DNA of 64,000 nucleotides, taken from positions 7,929 to 71,928 of the forward strand of contig CADAVL010000001.1 of the NCBI GenBank assembly GCA_902791335.1. The letters are read 5' to 3'. This document shows positions 44,035 through 52,992 of the stretch, in pieces. The DNA comes from Oscillospiraceae bacterium. GTDB taxonomy: Bacteria > Bacillota > Clostridia > Oscillospirales > Acutalibacteraceae. The stretch's first letter is position 1. The number at the start of each line of letters is the position of its first letter. The position numbers were made by a program, and so were the translations under genes. Below the pieces are notes generated by a model that saw only the letters and a program-made list of their open reading frames with translations, did no database searches and was not told where the DNA came from.

Positions 44035-45456
44035 ATGAGCGGGAACCTACTTCAAACAGAAGATAAATACAGCGCTGTGTCCTTTGGCTTTGCTCCAAAC
44101 AGATGGTATATGACAGATGATGAGAAGTCCTGCGTGCTGTCAGTAAATGACGAGTACAACTATTCGAAGCTCCTTGAACTGTTTAATGCTATTGACGCAG
44201 ATAAGCGAGAAGCGATTGCTCTGGCTGTTACCGGCAAAAAAGAATTTGCTTTATCGGACGGCGAAATTGCTCAAATTAAGCAGGATACTGCCGATACGCT
44301 TGCCCGTTTGCGAGCCGTAACGCAAAAAATAAACTCCGCATTTGACTTTCTTCCTTTGGGCGACAGCAGAGCTTATATTTCACCGATGAACACCTCTTCT
44401 GTCTTTTTTTCACCGGGCGAAGGAATTTTGAATTTTCTCTACGCCGATTTTGATTCGGCATATAATGAATGCTTGAATCGCTCAAAAAAAGACTTGCCTA
44501 CCAATGAGGCAAGTCTGGATATTTCTTCACTGCCCGAAGAAGAAAAGAAATTGTATTATTATTTGGCTTTAACCGAAACGCAAAAACGCTTTAAGCCATT
44601 GATAGATGCTTCCCTGTTTACAGCGGAATTTCCGCCTATTCTGCTTCATTGTTCAGAACAGGAGTTGACGGACTACTATCAATATCTTAAAGAAATACAA
44701 AGTAATCTCTTGAATTTAATCGAGGCGACATTTGACGAGAATTTTTGCGACGGATTTTTTAATCATCTTACCCATAAAACAAGATTTTCCGGATATTGCC
44801 GTAAACTCGGCTTGCCGGCAGAGCAAAAGCGAACGATTGTGCATAGCATCAGCATCATTGATGCCGAACATCAGATAGAAAATGTGCTTGACGGCTATAT
44901 AGATAGTGATTTTGATTTAAATATAAAAATGGCTGCCGTTTCCGAGGTGGATTCGAGTATTCAAAAGAATTTGGACAAGCTTGGTTTTACTATGCCGGAA
45001 ATGATTGCCTTGTCCGTAATGCAAGCTGATGAATACGAAACCTGTATTTGCGAAAGTATTGAACAGCAAATTGAGTTTGAGTTGATACAGTTATTGAAGT
45101 CCGACACCGGAATGCGCAAATGCAAACGCTGCGGTAAGTATTTCATTATGAAGGGCAACTACGACACCAACTACTGCGACCGCATTGCCGAGGGCGAAAC
45201 CCGTAACTGTCAGGACTTAGCCGCACAGGAAAACTACAAAAAGAAAATGGCGGACAATGCCGCCATCCCGTTGTATCAAAAGTATTATAAGCGTTATGCC
45301 GCCCGTGTGCGTGTAAGGCAAATTAAAGAGCCTGATTTCAAAAAGTGGAAGTATCAGGCGATGACAAAGCGTGACGAATGCTCCGACGGCAAAATCACCC
45401 TTGCGGATTTTGAAGAATGGCTTGAAGCCAGCTTTCCAAATAGGAAGAAGAAATAA
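44035..45456 (+). CDS. DUF6076-type protein with C-terminal zinc motif
   Basis: The 473-residue protein matches, as I recall, the DUF6076 family found in clostridial mobile elements. Its first 350 residues are helical without a domain I know. Residues about 360-390 hold CKRCGKYFIMKGNYDTNYCD and a later Cys in ETRNCQDLA, a CGNR-like zinc finger. The C-terminus is basic and ends in NRKKK. I start it at MSGNLLQTEDKYS (44035), preceded by CGGAGGTCTCAATA. The promoter at 43937 points at it. The function is unknown. Confidence 0.72.
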   Translation: MSGNLLQTEDKYSAVSFGFAPNRWYMTDDEKSCVLSVNDEYNYSKLLELFNAIDADKREAIALAVTGKKEFALSDGEIAQIKQDTADTLARLRAVTQKINSAFDFLPLGDSRAYISPMNTSSVFFSPGEGILNFLYADFDSAYNECLNRSKKDLPTNEASLDISSLPEEEKKLYYYLALTETQKRFKPLIDASLFTAEFPPILLHCSEQELTDYYQYLKEIQSNLLNLIEATFDENFCDGFFNHLTHKTRFSGYCRKLGLPAEQKRTIVHSISIIDAEHQIENVLDGYIDSDFDLNIKMAAVSEVDSSIQKNLDKLGFTMPEMIALSVMQADEYETCICESIEQQIEFELIQLLKSDTGMRKCKRCGKYFIMKGNYDTNYCDRIAEGETRNCQDLAAQENYKKKMADNAAIPLYQKYYKRYAARVRVRQIKEPDFKKWKYQAMTKRDECSDGKITLADFEEWLEASFPNRKKK

Positions 45457-45467
45457 AACTCGATTTA

Positions 45468-45550
45468 GTAAATCATAATTAAGTAAATGTTGTAAAAGCT
45501 ATTGACAGCACGGTAGAAGTTGATTATAATTAAGTAAATCGTAAATCACT
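45468..45550 (+). promoter_or_regulatory. Promoter with repeated GTAAAT motifs before the AAA/DUF234 gene
   Basis: TTGACA (45502-45507) and TATAAT (45525-45530) are 17 bases apart. Four AGTAAAT or CGTAAAT copies surround it, two of them in the longer repeat ATAATTAAGTAAAT (about 45475-45488 and 45526-45539). This arrangement suggests an operator that straddles the promoter. Confidence 0.75.
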
Positions 45551-45570
45551 AATCGCTTGGAGGTGCGCTA

Positions 45571-46959
45571 ATGTTTGTAGGAAGGCAGCAGGAATTAAAT
45601 ACACTTCATAAGTTATACAATTCCGGTAAGTTTGAATTTGCGGTTATTTACGGTCGCCGTCGGGTGGGAAAAACTGCCCTCATCAGCGAGTTTTCAAAGG
45701 ATAAAGACACTATTTTCTTTACAGGCGTGGAAACCAACGCAAAGCAAAATTTAGATAACTTTTCAAGATGTATCATGGAATATAGCACGGGAACCGCTGT
45801 TGATTCGTCCTTTGCCTCTTTTCAGGCAGCGCTGGAATATGTTTTTGAACTGGCGAAAACGAAAAGGCTTGTGCTTGTCATCGATGAATACCCCTATGTC
45901 GCCCGTGCATCCAAGAGCCTTGCCTCCACGCTCCAGTTTTTGATTGACAAAAACAAGGACGACTCCAAATTGTTCCTGATTCTCTGCGGTTCTTCCATGT
46001 CATATATGGAGGATCATGTTCTGGCATATAAAGCGCCGCTTTACGGAAGAAGGACGGCACAGCTTAAGATTAATCCCTTTGATTTTTTTGAAGCATGCCG
46101 CTATTTTACAAGGTTTTCTGATGTTGACAAAGCGCTGGCATACGGAGTTGTCGGTGGAACACCACAGTATTTGATGCAGATGGATGACAACCTTTCGATT
46201 GAGGAGAATATTAAAAATACCCACTTGAATCCTTCCTCTTCCATTTTTGAAGAGCCGAACAACCTCTTAAAACAGGAGGTGCGTGAACCGGCGATTTATA
46301 ATGCGGTCATTACAGCGATTGCCACCGGCTGCTCCAAAATGAATGAAATCTCCACCAAAATAGATGAAGATACCAGCGTGTGCGCCACCTACATCAAGAA
46401 CCTGATTGCGTTGGGCATTGTAAAAAAAGAATCGCCCTACGGTGAAAAATCAAGCCGCAGGACCATTTACTCCATTGAGGACAATATGTTCCGATTTTGG
46501 TATCGCTTTGTGCCGGAGAACACCTCGGTCATTTCCCGTGGTGCAACCGACCTTGCATACCGGCGCATCGCTCCTGAGCTTTCCTCCTATATGGGCGCTG
46601 TGTTTGAGGAAATTTGCAGGCAGTACCTTTGGAAGCTGCTGCTTGATGGGAAATGCGCCGTGAATTTCAGTGACCTTGGTCGTTGGTGGGGCACAAATTC
46701 AAAAACCAGAACGCAGGAAGAAATCGACATTATGGGAACTGACAAAGATGTAGCCCTGTTTGCCGAATGTAAATGGACAAATGAAAAGGTGGATCTCGGT
46801 GTTCTGGAAACTCTTGTAGAGCGTAGTAGTCTGTTTAACTATAAGAAAAAGCATTTTTATCTTTTTGCCAAAACAGGCTTCACAAAGGGCTGTGTGGATA
46901 AAGCGGCAGAGATGGGTAATGTAACGCTTATTGAATATGGTGAGATGCTGAAAGCGTAA
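45571..46959 (+). CDS. AAA ATPase with DUF234-type C-terminal domain
   Basis: The N-terminal ATPase domain has FVGRQQELNTLHKLY, Walker A YGRRRVGKTALIS at about residue 27, and Walker B LVLVIDEYPYVA at about 108. A winged-helix region (about 240-310) is followed by a C-terminal DUF234-like nuclease-fold domain with EIDIMGTDKDVALFAECKW. These archaeal-type ATPases are frequent in mobile elements and may act as toxins or nucleases. The Glu-Asp-Lys residues (EEIDIM, ECKW) fit a PD-(D/E)xK core. TTGGAGGTGCGCTA precedes the ATG. Confidence 0.85.
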   Translation: MFVGRQQELNTLHKLYNSGKFEFAVIYGRRRVGKTALISEFSKDKDTIFFTGVETNAKQNLDNFSRCIMEYSTGTAVDSSFASFQAALEYVFELAKTKRLVLVIDEYPYVARASKSLASTLQFLIDKNKDDSKLFLILCGSSMSYMEDHVLAYKAPLYGRRTAQLKINPFDFFEACRYFTRFSDVDKALAYGVVGGTPQYLMQMDDNLSIEENIKNTHLNPSSSIFEEPNNLLKQEVREPAIYNAVITAIATGCSKMNEISTKIDEDTSVCATYIKNLIALGIVKKESPYGEKSSRRTIYSIEDNMFRFWYRFVPENTSVISRGATDLAYRRIAPELSSYMGAVFEEICRQYLWKLLLDGKCAVNFSDLGRWWGTNSKTRTQEEIDIMGTDKDVALFAECKWTNEKVDLGVLETLVERSSLFNYKKKHFYLFAKTGFTKGCVDKAAEMGNVTLIEYGEMLKA

Positions 46960-47012
46960 AGGCAAGTTTACAATATAGCGTTACACACCACCAACAACGA
47001 TGGAGATTCAAT

Positions 47013-47618
47013 ATGGCACTTGAAAATAATTTAGGGCTGACAAGTTCTGCCGATCTTGCCCGTGAAGAAGAGCGTATCAGCAAGAAAAAGGCATTTGAGC
47101 TATTTGATACCGGTATGCGGGACAGGCTTGAAGCCGGTACGGTCGCTTCGCTTCTGGCTATCCATAAATACCTCTTCGAGGACATTTACGACTTCGCAGG
47201 CGAACTTAGAACAGTCAATATTGCAAAGGGCAATTTCCGTTTTGCGCCTTTAATATACTTGCAAGCGGCTCTTGAGAACATTGACAAAATGCCGCAGTCA
47301 AACTTTGATGAGATCGTTGAAAAGTATGTTGAGATGAATATTGCCCACCCGTTCCGAGAGGGCAACGGTCGCAGCACCCGCATTTGGCTTGACCATATCT
47401 TGAAAAACAAAATCGGCAGGGTTGTCGATTGGAGCAAGGTGGATAAAGAGGATTATCTGCTCGCAATGGAGCGAAGCCCGATTAAAGATGTGGAAATTAA
47501 AGTGTTACTAAAAGGTGCGCTTACAGACGAAATAAACAGCCGTGAAGTCTATATGAAAGGTATCGACCACAGCTACTACTATGAGGGTTATACGACCTTT
47601 AAGACGGAAGAATTATAG
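47013..47618 (+). CDS. Fic family protein, complete catalytic motif
   Basis: Fic enzymes usually transfer AMP to a protein target. The core motif HPFREGNGRSTR (about residues 111-122) has all expected residues: the catalytic His, the acidic residue, the GNG loop and the final Arg. DIYDFAGELRTVNIAKGNF is the flap region. No inhibitory (S/T)xxxE(G/N) helix is obvious. The 201-residue size matches small toxin-like Fic proteins. It lies 16 bases upstream of the second fic gene. Confidence 0.88.
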   Translation: MALENNLGLTSSADLAREEERISKKKAFELFDTGMRDRLEAGTVASLLAIHKYLFEDIYDFAGELRTVNIAKGNFRFAPLIYLQAALENIDKMPQSNFDEIVEKYVEMNIAHPFREGNGRSTRIWLDHILKNKIGRVVDWSKVDKEDYLLAMERSPIKDVEIKVLLKGALTDEINSREVYMKGIDHSYYYEGYTTFKTEEL

Positions 47619-47634
47619 GAAATGAGGTGCAAAT

Positions 47635-48717
47635 ATGCCCGACAAGAATTGGCAATTTGAACTTGAAGAATATATAAAACAGGGCGAGCCTGAAAGGGCC
47701 GAAAAAAGCGAAGCTTGGCAAACAGCTATCGGCTTGCAGGCGGTTGACGGGTTGAAAACCTCTGATTATTTGCTGGATACTGCAAAGGAACACATTGAGG
47801 GCAAAATCACTATCGACGAAGCTCAGAAGCGTATTCACAGCTATTACGAGCAGAGAACTAACCGCACCGAGGTTGAGGACAACACCAAAGAAGCCGACAT
47901 CGTTTCCGCAAGGATCACAAAGCTGTTGGGCGAAAAAGCGTTTCAGTTTTCTCCTGCCGAGTGGATTACCATTCACCGCAGATTGTTTGAGGGCGTATTT
48001 GACCACGCCGGACAAATTCGTCAGTATAACATTTCCAAAAAGGAATGGATACTGAATGGCGAAACGGTTATCTACGCTGATTTTAACAGCATAAAAGACA
48101 CATTGGATTATGATTTTGCCACCGAAAAGCAGTTCTCTTATGAGGGACTGTCGGTTGAAGCATCAGTGAAACACCTTGCAAAATTTGCATCGGATATTTG
48201 GCAAATTCATCCCTTTGGCGAGGGTAACACAAGAGCCACCGCCGTGTTTATGATTAAGTATATGAAAACCTTTGGGTTCCGTGTCAATAACGATGCGTTC
48301 CGTGAAAACTCTTGGTATTTTCGTAATGCATTGGTTCGAGCAAACTATAACGATTTGCAAAAAGGTATTCATTCCACCACAAAGTTCTTGGAATTGTTTT
48401 TCTCAAACCTTCTGCTCGGTACAAACTACGAATTAAAGAATCGCTATATGCATGTTGATTTTGTAGATGAAAACACTTCCCAAAGTGCCAAAAGCGAATC
48501 GCCAAAGTGCCAAATTGACACTTTGAAATGCACTTTAGAAGAACTTGCGGTGTTAGACTTAATAAAAAAGAACCCGTCTGTTAAGCAAACCGAACTTGCA
48601 GAACAAACAGGAAAGTCCGTCAGAAGCATAAAGCGCATTATAGACTCTCTGAAAGAGAAACAATATATCCGTAGAGTTGACGGCAAACGCTACGGCAAAT
48701 GGGAAGTGTTAGTATAA
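47635..48717 (+). CDS. Fic family protein with VbhA-like N-terminus and wHTH C-terminus
   Basis: Residues about 20-75 (WQTAIGLQAVDGL... ITIDEAQKRI) resemble the VbhA-type antitoxin domain. The Fic domain follows with flap VFDHAGQIRQYNISKKEW and motif HPFGEGNTRAT, which has Thr for the second Gly and lacks the last Arg. The C-terminus (about 290-360) is a winged-helix DNA-binding domain (VKQTELAEQTGKSVRSIKRI). The pairing with the first fic gene suggests a regulated toxin unit. The linker DNA carries a palindrome-like CCAAAGT block repeated upstream of the RM operon. Confidence 0.82.
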   Translation: MPDKNWQFELEEYIKQGEPERAEKSEAWQTAIGLQAVDGLKTSDYLLDTAKEHIEGKITIDEAQKRIHSYYEQRTNRTEVEDNTKEADIVSARITKLLGEKAFQFSPAEWITIHRRLFEGVFDHAGQIRQYNISKKEWILNGETVIYADFNSIKDTLDYDFATEKQFSYEGLSVEASVKHLAKFASDIWQIHPFGEGNTRATAVFMIKYMKTFGFRVNNDAFRENSWYFRNALVRANYNDLQKGIHSTTKFLELFFSNLLLGTNYELKNRYMHVDFVDENTSQSAKSESPKCQIDTLKCTLEELAVLDLIKKNPSVKQTELAEQTGKSVRSIKRIIDSLKEKQYIRRVDGKRYGKWEVLV

Positions 48718-48805
48718 TACATTTACTACAGCTACTACCATGAATGCTATACAACCTTAAGACGGAAGAATTGTAAAGTCCCAAAGTATCAAATTGACAC
48801 TTTGG
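48718..48805 (+). repeat. Decayed duplication of fic sequences
   Basis: Bases 48728-48776 repeat the coding end of the first fic gene (TACAGCTACTAC and AAGACGGAAGAATT in the same order) with frame-breaking changes. Bases 48781-48805 are a 25-base near-palindrome starting CCAAAGTATC and matching 48502-48525 inside the second fic gene. The block is a remnant of a local duplication. Its TTGACA (48794-48799) could be a -35 box for the operon that follows, but no good -10 lies at the right distance. Confidence 0.7.
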
Positions 48806-48922
48806 AAGAACATAAATCTTATTATCCCGCATATATCTTTTTCAAGAATTGGCTCAGTGAAATCATTGGTGCGAATTTTGTAGATATGTGAGATATATTA
48901 ATTTTATCAGGAGTAAATAAAA

Positions 48923-50002
48923 ATGATACAAATAGCAACAGTTTTCAGTGGAATCGGTGCAGCTGAGCAAGCATTACAGCAACTTGGTGTTGAGCACAGA
49001 ATAGTATTTGCTTGCGATAATGGCGAGAGATATTTGCAACCAACTTTTAAAGAAATAACAAATATACTCGAACACTTTTTGCCAGAATACAGGGAAAGCA
49101 TATTAAGAATGCTATATGATTCTACTGGAAAGCCTAACAATGTAAAAAAGTCATATTTTGCAAATTATGATATTGATGAATCAAGATGGTTTGAAGACAT
49201 TAGATTTATAGATGGGAAACCATACAAAGGACAGGTTGATTTATTTGTAGGAGGAAGTCCATGCCAAAGTTTTTCCACATATGGCCATAAACGTGGACTT
49301 GAAGATGTTCGTGGAACACTTTTTTATGATTACGCAAGGTTGGTTCAAGAAATCCAACCAAAAGCGTTCATTTTTGAAAATGTAACAGGAATGCTAACAC
49401 ACGACCACAAACGCACTTGGCAGGTCATAAAAGATACATTTGAAATGCTTAACTATGATATAAAGTATGAAGTGTTAAATGCCAAAGATTATAATCTTCC
49501 ACAACTGAGAAAAAGGCTTTTTGTTGTAGGGATAAATAGAAAACTAAAGTGCCCTGAGTATGAATTTCCCAAAGCTGTTCCCCTCACTCATAAAAGTACG
49601 GAATACTTAGAAGATAATATTCCAAACGAGTATTATTTACCCGAAAAAGGATTTAATTTTGTCACAAAAGTTGAACGAAGCCAAAGACGAGCAAGAGTAA
49701 ACCAAGATATAATAGGTTGTCAAACAGCAAATCAACAGTTTAACTGGGTTGGAGATTTTAGAGTAGAAACACCCCAACAAAGACACATTGACGATCCCCG
49801 AATATTCGTTGGTGAATATGAAGGTAAACCAGCGGTTGCACGAAAAATGATACCACGAGAATTGCTTAGGTTAATGGGCTTTTCAGACAACTTTAAAATA
49901 GTAGTTGATGATAATGTTATGTGGAGACAAACAGGAAACTCTATAGCAGTACCTGTTATCAAAGCTGTTATTGAACAAATTATAAAAACACTTGATTTAT
50001 AA
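48923..50002 (+). CDS. DNA (cytosine-5) methyltransferase, first of a LlaJI-type system
   Basis: Motif I is TVFSGIGAAEQAL, motif IV is GGSPCQSFSTYG with the catalytic Cys near residue 115, and motif VI is FIFENVTGML. The C-terminal RQTGNSIAVPVI is motif X. A short target-recognition region lies between (about 200-290). The 359-residue protein methylates the C5 of a cytosine. It starts the run of eight genes to 59518; the next gene begins 18 bases after its stop. AGGAGTAAATAAAA precedes the ATG. Confidence 0.94.
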   Translation: MIQIATVFSGIGAAEQALQQLGVEHRIVFACDNGERYLQPTFKEITNILEHFLPEYRESILRMLYDSTGKPNNVKKSYFANYDIDESRWFEDIRFIDGKPYKGQVDLFVGGSPCQSFSTYGHKRGLEDVRGTLFYDYARLVQEIQPKAFIFENVTGMLTHDHKRTWQVIKDTFEMLNYDIKYEVLNAKDYNLPQLRKRLFVVGINRKLKCPEYEFPKAVPLTHKSTEYLEDNIPNEYYLPEKGFNFVTKVERSQRRARVNQDIIGCQTANQQFNWVGDFRVETPQQRHIDDPRIFVGEYEGKPAVARKMIPRELLRLMGFSDNFKIVVDDNVMWRQTGNSIAVPVIKAVIEQIIKTLDL

Positions 50003-50020
50003 AAGATAGGAGATTAAATT

Positions 50021-51652
50021 ATGTCAACCTACAAGCAAGCTTTTAATGCATTGATAGAAAAGTTTAGAAATGACAATTTAATAAAATACAGATTTTATGA
50101 TTTTGCTAATAAAGATTTTAACGAAAATGCTCAATCAAGAATTTGTCACCTTTCAATCACAAATGAATGTGACTATAATAAAGATGCGTTGCTTATGATT
50201 TTCACCATAGGCAAAAACATGAGCAGAATAGTAATCCAAAGCGAAGGAGAAAGAACTACAAACCCTAGTTCGACTTATCCGCAAAAATTAGAGGCTTTGC
50301 GATTAGCCAAAGACAATAAATGGAAGTATATTGCAGTTGCTATTTCCTCGGACGATTTTGAAAATGAAACAATAAGAAATTATGTTGTTTCAATTGAATC
50401 AACTACATATGGAAAAGCGACAGTCTGTGTTATTGACGAATGTATTGATTATCTTAAGAAACATAATCTTCCAGATTTCTATCGTTGTAAACAAAAAGCT
50501 GGCGATATTGAATATTCATTATCTTTCATAAAAAAGGATAAGCTTATTGATTATATTAAGATATTTGACAATCGAGCAGAAGTCGAATCATCTATCATCG
50601 ATACCCCCAGACAAAATTATGACTATTCTACAACTAAAGGTATTGGCATCAACAAAATATTTTATGGCGTACCTGGTTGCGGTAAGTCATATCACATCGA
50701 ACATAATATATTAGGCAAAGATAAAGAAACTAAAAAATATAAAGGTGAATACGAAGAAGAAAACATCATTCGAACAACCTTCTATCAAGATTATTCAAAC
50801 AGTGATTTTGTGGGCCAAATTTTACCTAAAATCACAAAAGATGATAATGGCAAAGATATAGTGGAATACATATTCAATCCCGGCCCGTTTACACTTGCTT
50901 TAATTCAAGCTATTAAGAATCCAAATCAAAATGTTGCTCTTGTAGTTGAAGAGATAAACAGAGGTAATGCACCCGCTATTTTTGGTGACATTTTCCAGCT
51001 ACTTGATAGAGATGATAATGGCGTTAGCGAATACGGAATTGTTAATGTAGGCGTGATAGATTACTTGGAACAAGTAAACTTTGGTACAGAGGAAGCCCCT
51101 GTTTATTACACATTTAATGATATTAAAATTCCTGGTAATATGTCTATTTATGCAACTATGAACACAAGTGACCAAAATGTTTACACTTTGGATACCGCTT
51201 TCACTCGTCGCTGGGCAAAAGAGCGTATTGCTAATGATTTTGGCGACAACGATATTAAAGATATGTATGTTCCTGGTATTATCGATTGTGAATGGAAAAC
51301 TTTTGTTGATGCTATCAACAATCATATCCAAAATAAACTTGATGATTTACAAGTAAATGAAGACAAACAGTTGGGTGCCTTCTTTGTTAAAAAATCAGAT
51401 TTATTGAAACCGAGCGTTGCCTGGAGCGCAGACAATTTAACCGAGGAACAGAAAAAAGAAAAGTTGGATAAAGCAAATGCTTTTGCATATAAGGTTTTGG
51501 AATATCTTTGGGAAGATGTTTCGAAATTAGACCATTCTGTAATTTTCATTCCAAACTATAAAACTTTCGATAGTTTAGTTCGGGATTATATTAAAAATGG
51601 AGCCAATGTTTTCTGTGATGATATCAAAAATAAAATAACTAAGGCAGAATAG
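50021..51652 (+). CDS. McrB-like AAA+ GTPase/ATPase, restriction subunit (LlaJI R1 type)
   Basis: The first 210 residues are a recognition-like domain. The AAA+ module follows, with Walker A FYGVPGCGKSYHIE at about 215-228, Walker B ALVVEEINRGNAPAIFGDI at about 306 and MNTSDQNVYTLDTAFTRRW as the sensor and Arg-finger region. This is the McrB type of motor, which drives a partner nuclease to cleave DNA. In the LlaJI system R1 is of this type. Spacing to the next gene is 17 bases. Confidence 0.9.
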   Translation: MSTYKQAFNALIEKFRNDNLIKYRFYDFANKDFNENAQSRICHLSITNECDYNKDALLMIFTIGKNMSRIVIQSEGERTTNPSSTYPQKLEALRLAKDNKWKYIAVAISSDDFENETIRNYVVSIESTTYGKATVCVIDECIDYLKKHNLPDFYRCKQKAGDIEYSLSFIKKDKLIDYIKIFDNRAEVESSIIDTPRQNYDYSTTKGIGINKIFYGVPGCGKSYHIEHNILGKDKETKKYKGEYEEENIIRTTFYQDYSNSDFVGQILPKITKDDNGKDIVEYIFNPGPFTLALIQAIKNPNQNVALVVEEINRGNAPAIFGDIFQLLDRDDNGVSEYGIVNVGVIDYLEQVNFGTEEAPVYYTFNDIKIPGNMSIYATMNTSDQNVYTLDTAFTRRWAKERIANDFGDNDIKDMYVPGIIDCEWKTFVDAINNHIQNKLDDLQVNEDKQLGAFFVKKSDLLKPSVAWSADNLTEEQKKEKLDKANAFAYKVLEYLWEDVSKLDHSVIFIPNYKTFDSLVRDYIKNGANVFCDDIKNKITKAE

Positions 51653-51669
51653 TATAAAGGAATGAAAGC

Positions 51670-52992
51670 ATGAGCAACGAAAACAAAAGAATTTATTTGG
51701 TGCGTTCTACAAATGAAGATAATAATGCTTTTGTTGGAGTTCGCATTTCAAATGATAGCATAGAGTTTCATTACCCTGAATCTTATGATCTTTCAGGTTT
51801 AGATGGTGTGTCAACTATTAAAAATCTCAAAGAGTTTAGACGAGATATGATAGATATTTTGCATACTATATCATTGGCAAAAACTCGTTCTTCATCAATT
51901 CAAAAAACAGCAGATGGAATTTCATCAACAAAAAGCTTTGCGTTCATGTCATATCTTTGGGTAATAAGAGATTATATCACTAATGGTATGTATAGAAATG
52001 CCGAGAAAGTATATAAGAATAACGCTAAAGGTAAAGTGAATTGGAAAAGAACTCTTTCAACACGACCTATAATTTCTAATGGCAATGTTATATATAACAA
52101 TCTTGTTGTTGAAATAAATAATGAGTGTGACACTATAATAACGGATGCTCATAGGCTTTGCGTTTATGACTCCGTGCGCAAGGTGGGTTGGTTGTTTGGA
52201 ATTAATGAGAAAGCATTTTATGTTCCAACACCTACAAATAATCTGTTAAAAAAATATATTAATACAATAAAAGATGAAATGAAGAGGACTTTTGATGATG
52301 CAAAAAAAATGAGACTTAGACACATGTTGAAAGTACTTTCTGGTATTGATGATTCAAAAAAAGTTGCAGAAATTGTCTATGGTGTAGACAAGTATAATTA
52401 TGTTTATGAGCGTATGATTGATGCAATATTTAGCAATATTGTTGATATTAAAAAATACAATCCGAACGCAAGTTGGTATATCACAAAAGGCAACTCAACA
52501 TTTGAGAAAAAAGATGCATCTTCTTTAAGACCTGATACATTACGCATTGAACCATATCCTAAGACTTATATATTTGATGATACTACTAAAACTGCTTATG
52601 TGTTAGATGCCAAGTTTTATCGTTTTGGTACAACCGGTAACAGAGATGATTTGCCCGAGACTACTTCGGTGCAAAAGCAAATTACCTATGCAACACATAT
52701 AAAAACCAATATACGAAAAGAAGAGAAAATTGAGCGTATACATAATGCATTTGTTTTGCCTTATAACAAAAACAATAATGTCTTTGGATTCGATAATAAC
52801 CTTGAATATATTGGTTTCTCAAAAGCAAACTGGGTTGACCAACCTAATGATAGTGTTGTTCATGCATTTTTGATAGATACAAAACATTTGATATCGTCGT
52901 GGTCACAAGGCAATTGTAAAGATGATATTAGCAAACTTATAAGTGATATTGAGGAGTATGTGACCAAACATGAAAGTTGGCAGTTTATTTAG
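51670..52992 (+). CDS. LlaJI family restriction endonuclease (R2)
   Basis: The 440-residue protein resembles the LlaJI restriction endonuclease family over its length. A core such as TAYVLDAKFYRFG (about residue 313) with Asp-x-Lys, together with IFDDTT upstream, fits a PD-(D/E)xK nuclease site. It should be the cutting subunit paired with the McrB-like motor. Its 3' end overlaps the start of the second methyltransferase by 23 bases. Codon use is A/T-rich like the rest of the operon. Confidence 0.85.
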   Translation: MSNENKRIYLVRSTNEDNNAFVGVRISNDSIEFHYPESYDLSGLDGVSTIKNLKEFRRDMIDILHTISLAKTRSSSIQKTADGISSTKSFAFMSYLWVIRDYITNGMYRNAEKVYKNNAKGKVNWKRTLSTRPIISNGNVIYNNLVVEINNECDTIITDAHRLCVYDSVRKVGWLFGINEKAFYVPTPTNNLLKKYINTIKDEMKRTFDDAKKMRLRHMLKVLSGIDDSKKVAEIVYGVDKYNYVYERMIDAIFSNIVDIKKYNPNASWYITKGNSTFEKKDASSLRPDTLRIEPYPKTYIFDDTTKTAYVLDAKFYRFGTTGNRDDLPETTSVQKQITYATHIKTNIRKEEKIERIHNAFVLPYNKNNNVFGFDNNLEYIGFSKANWVDQPNDSVVHAFLIDTKHLISSWSQGNCKDDISKLISDIEEYVTKHESWQFI

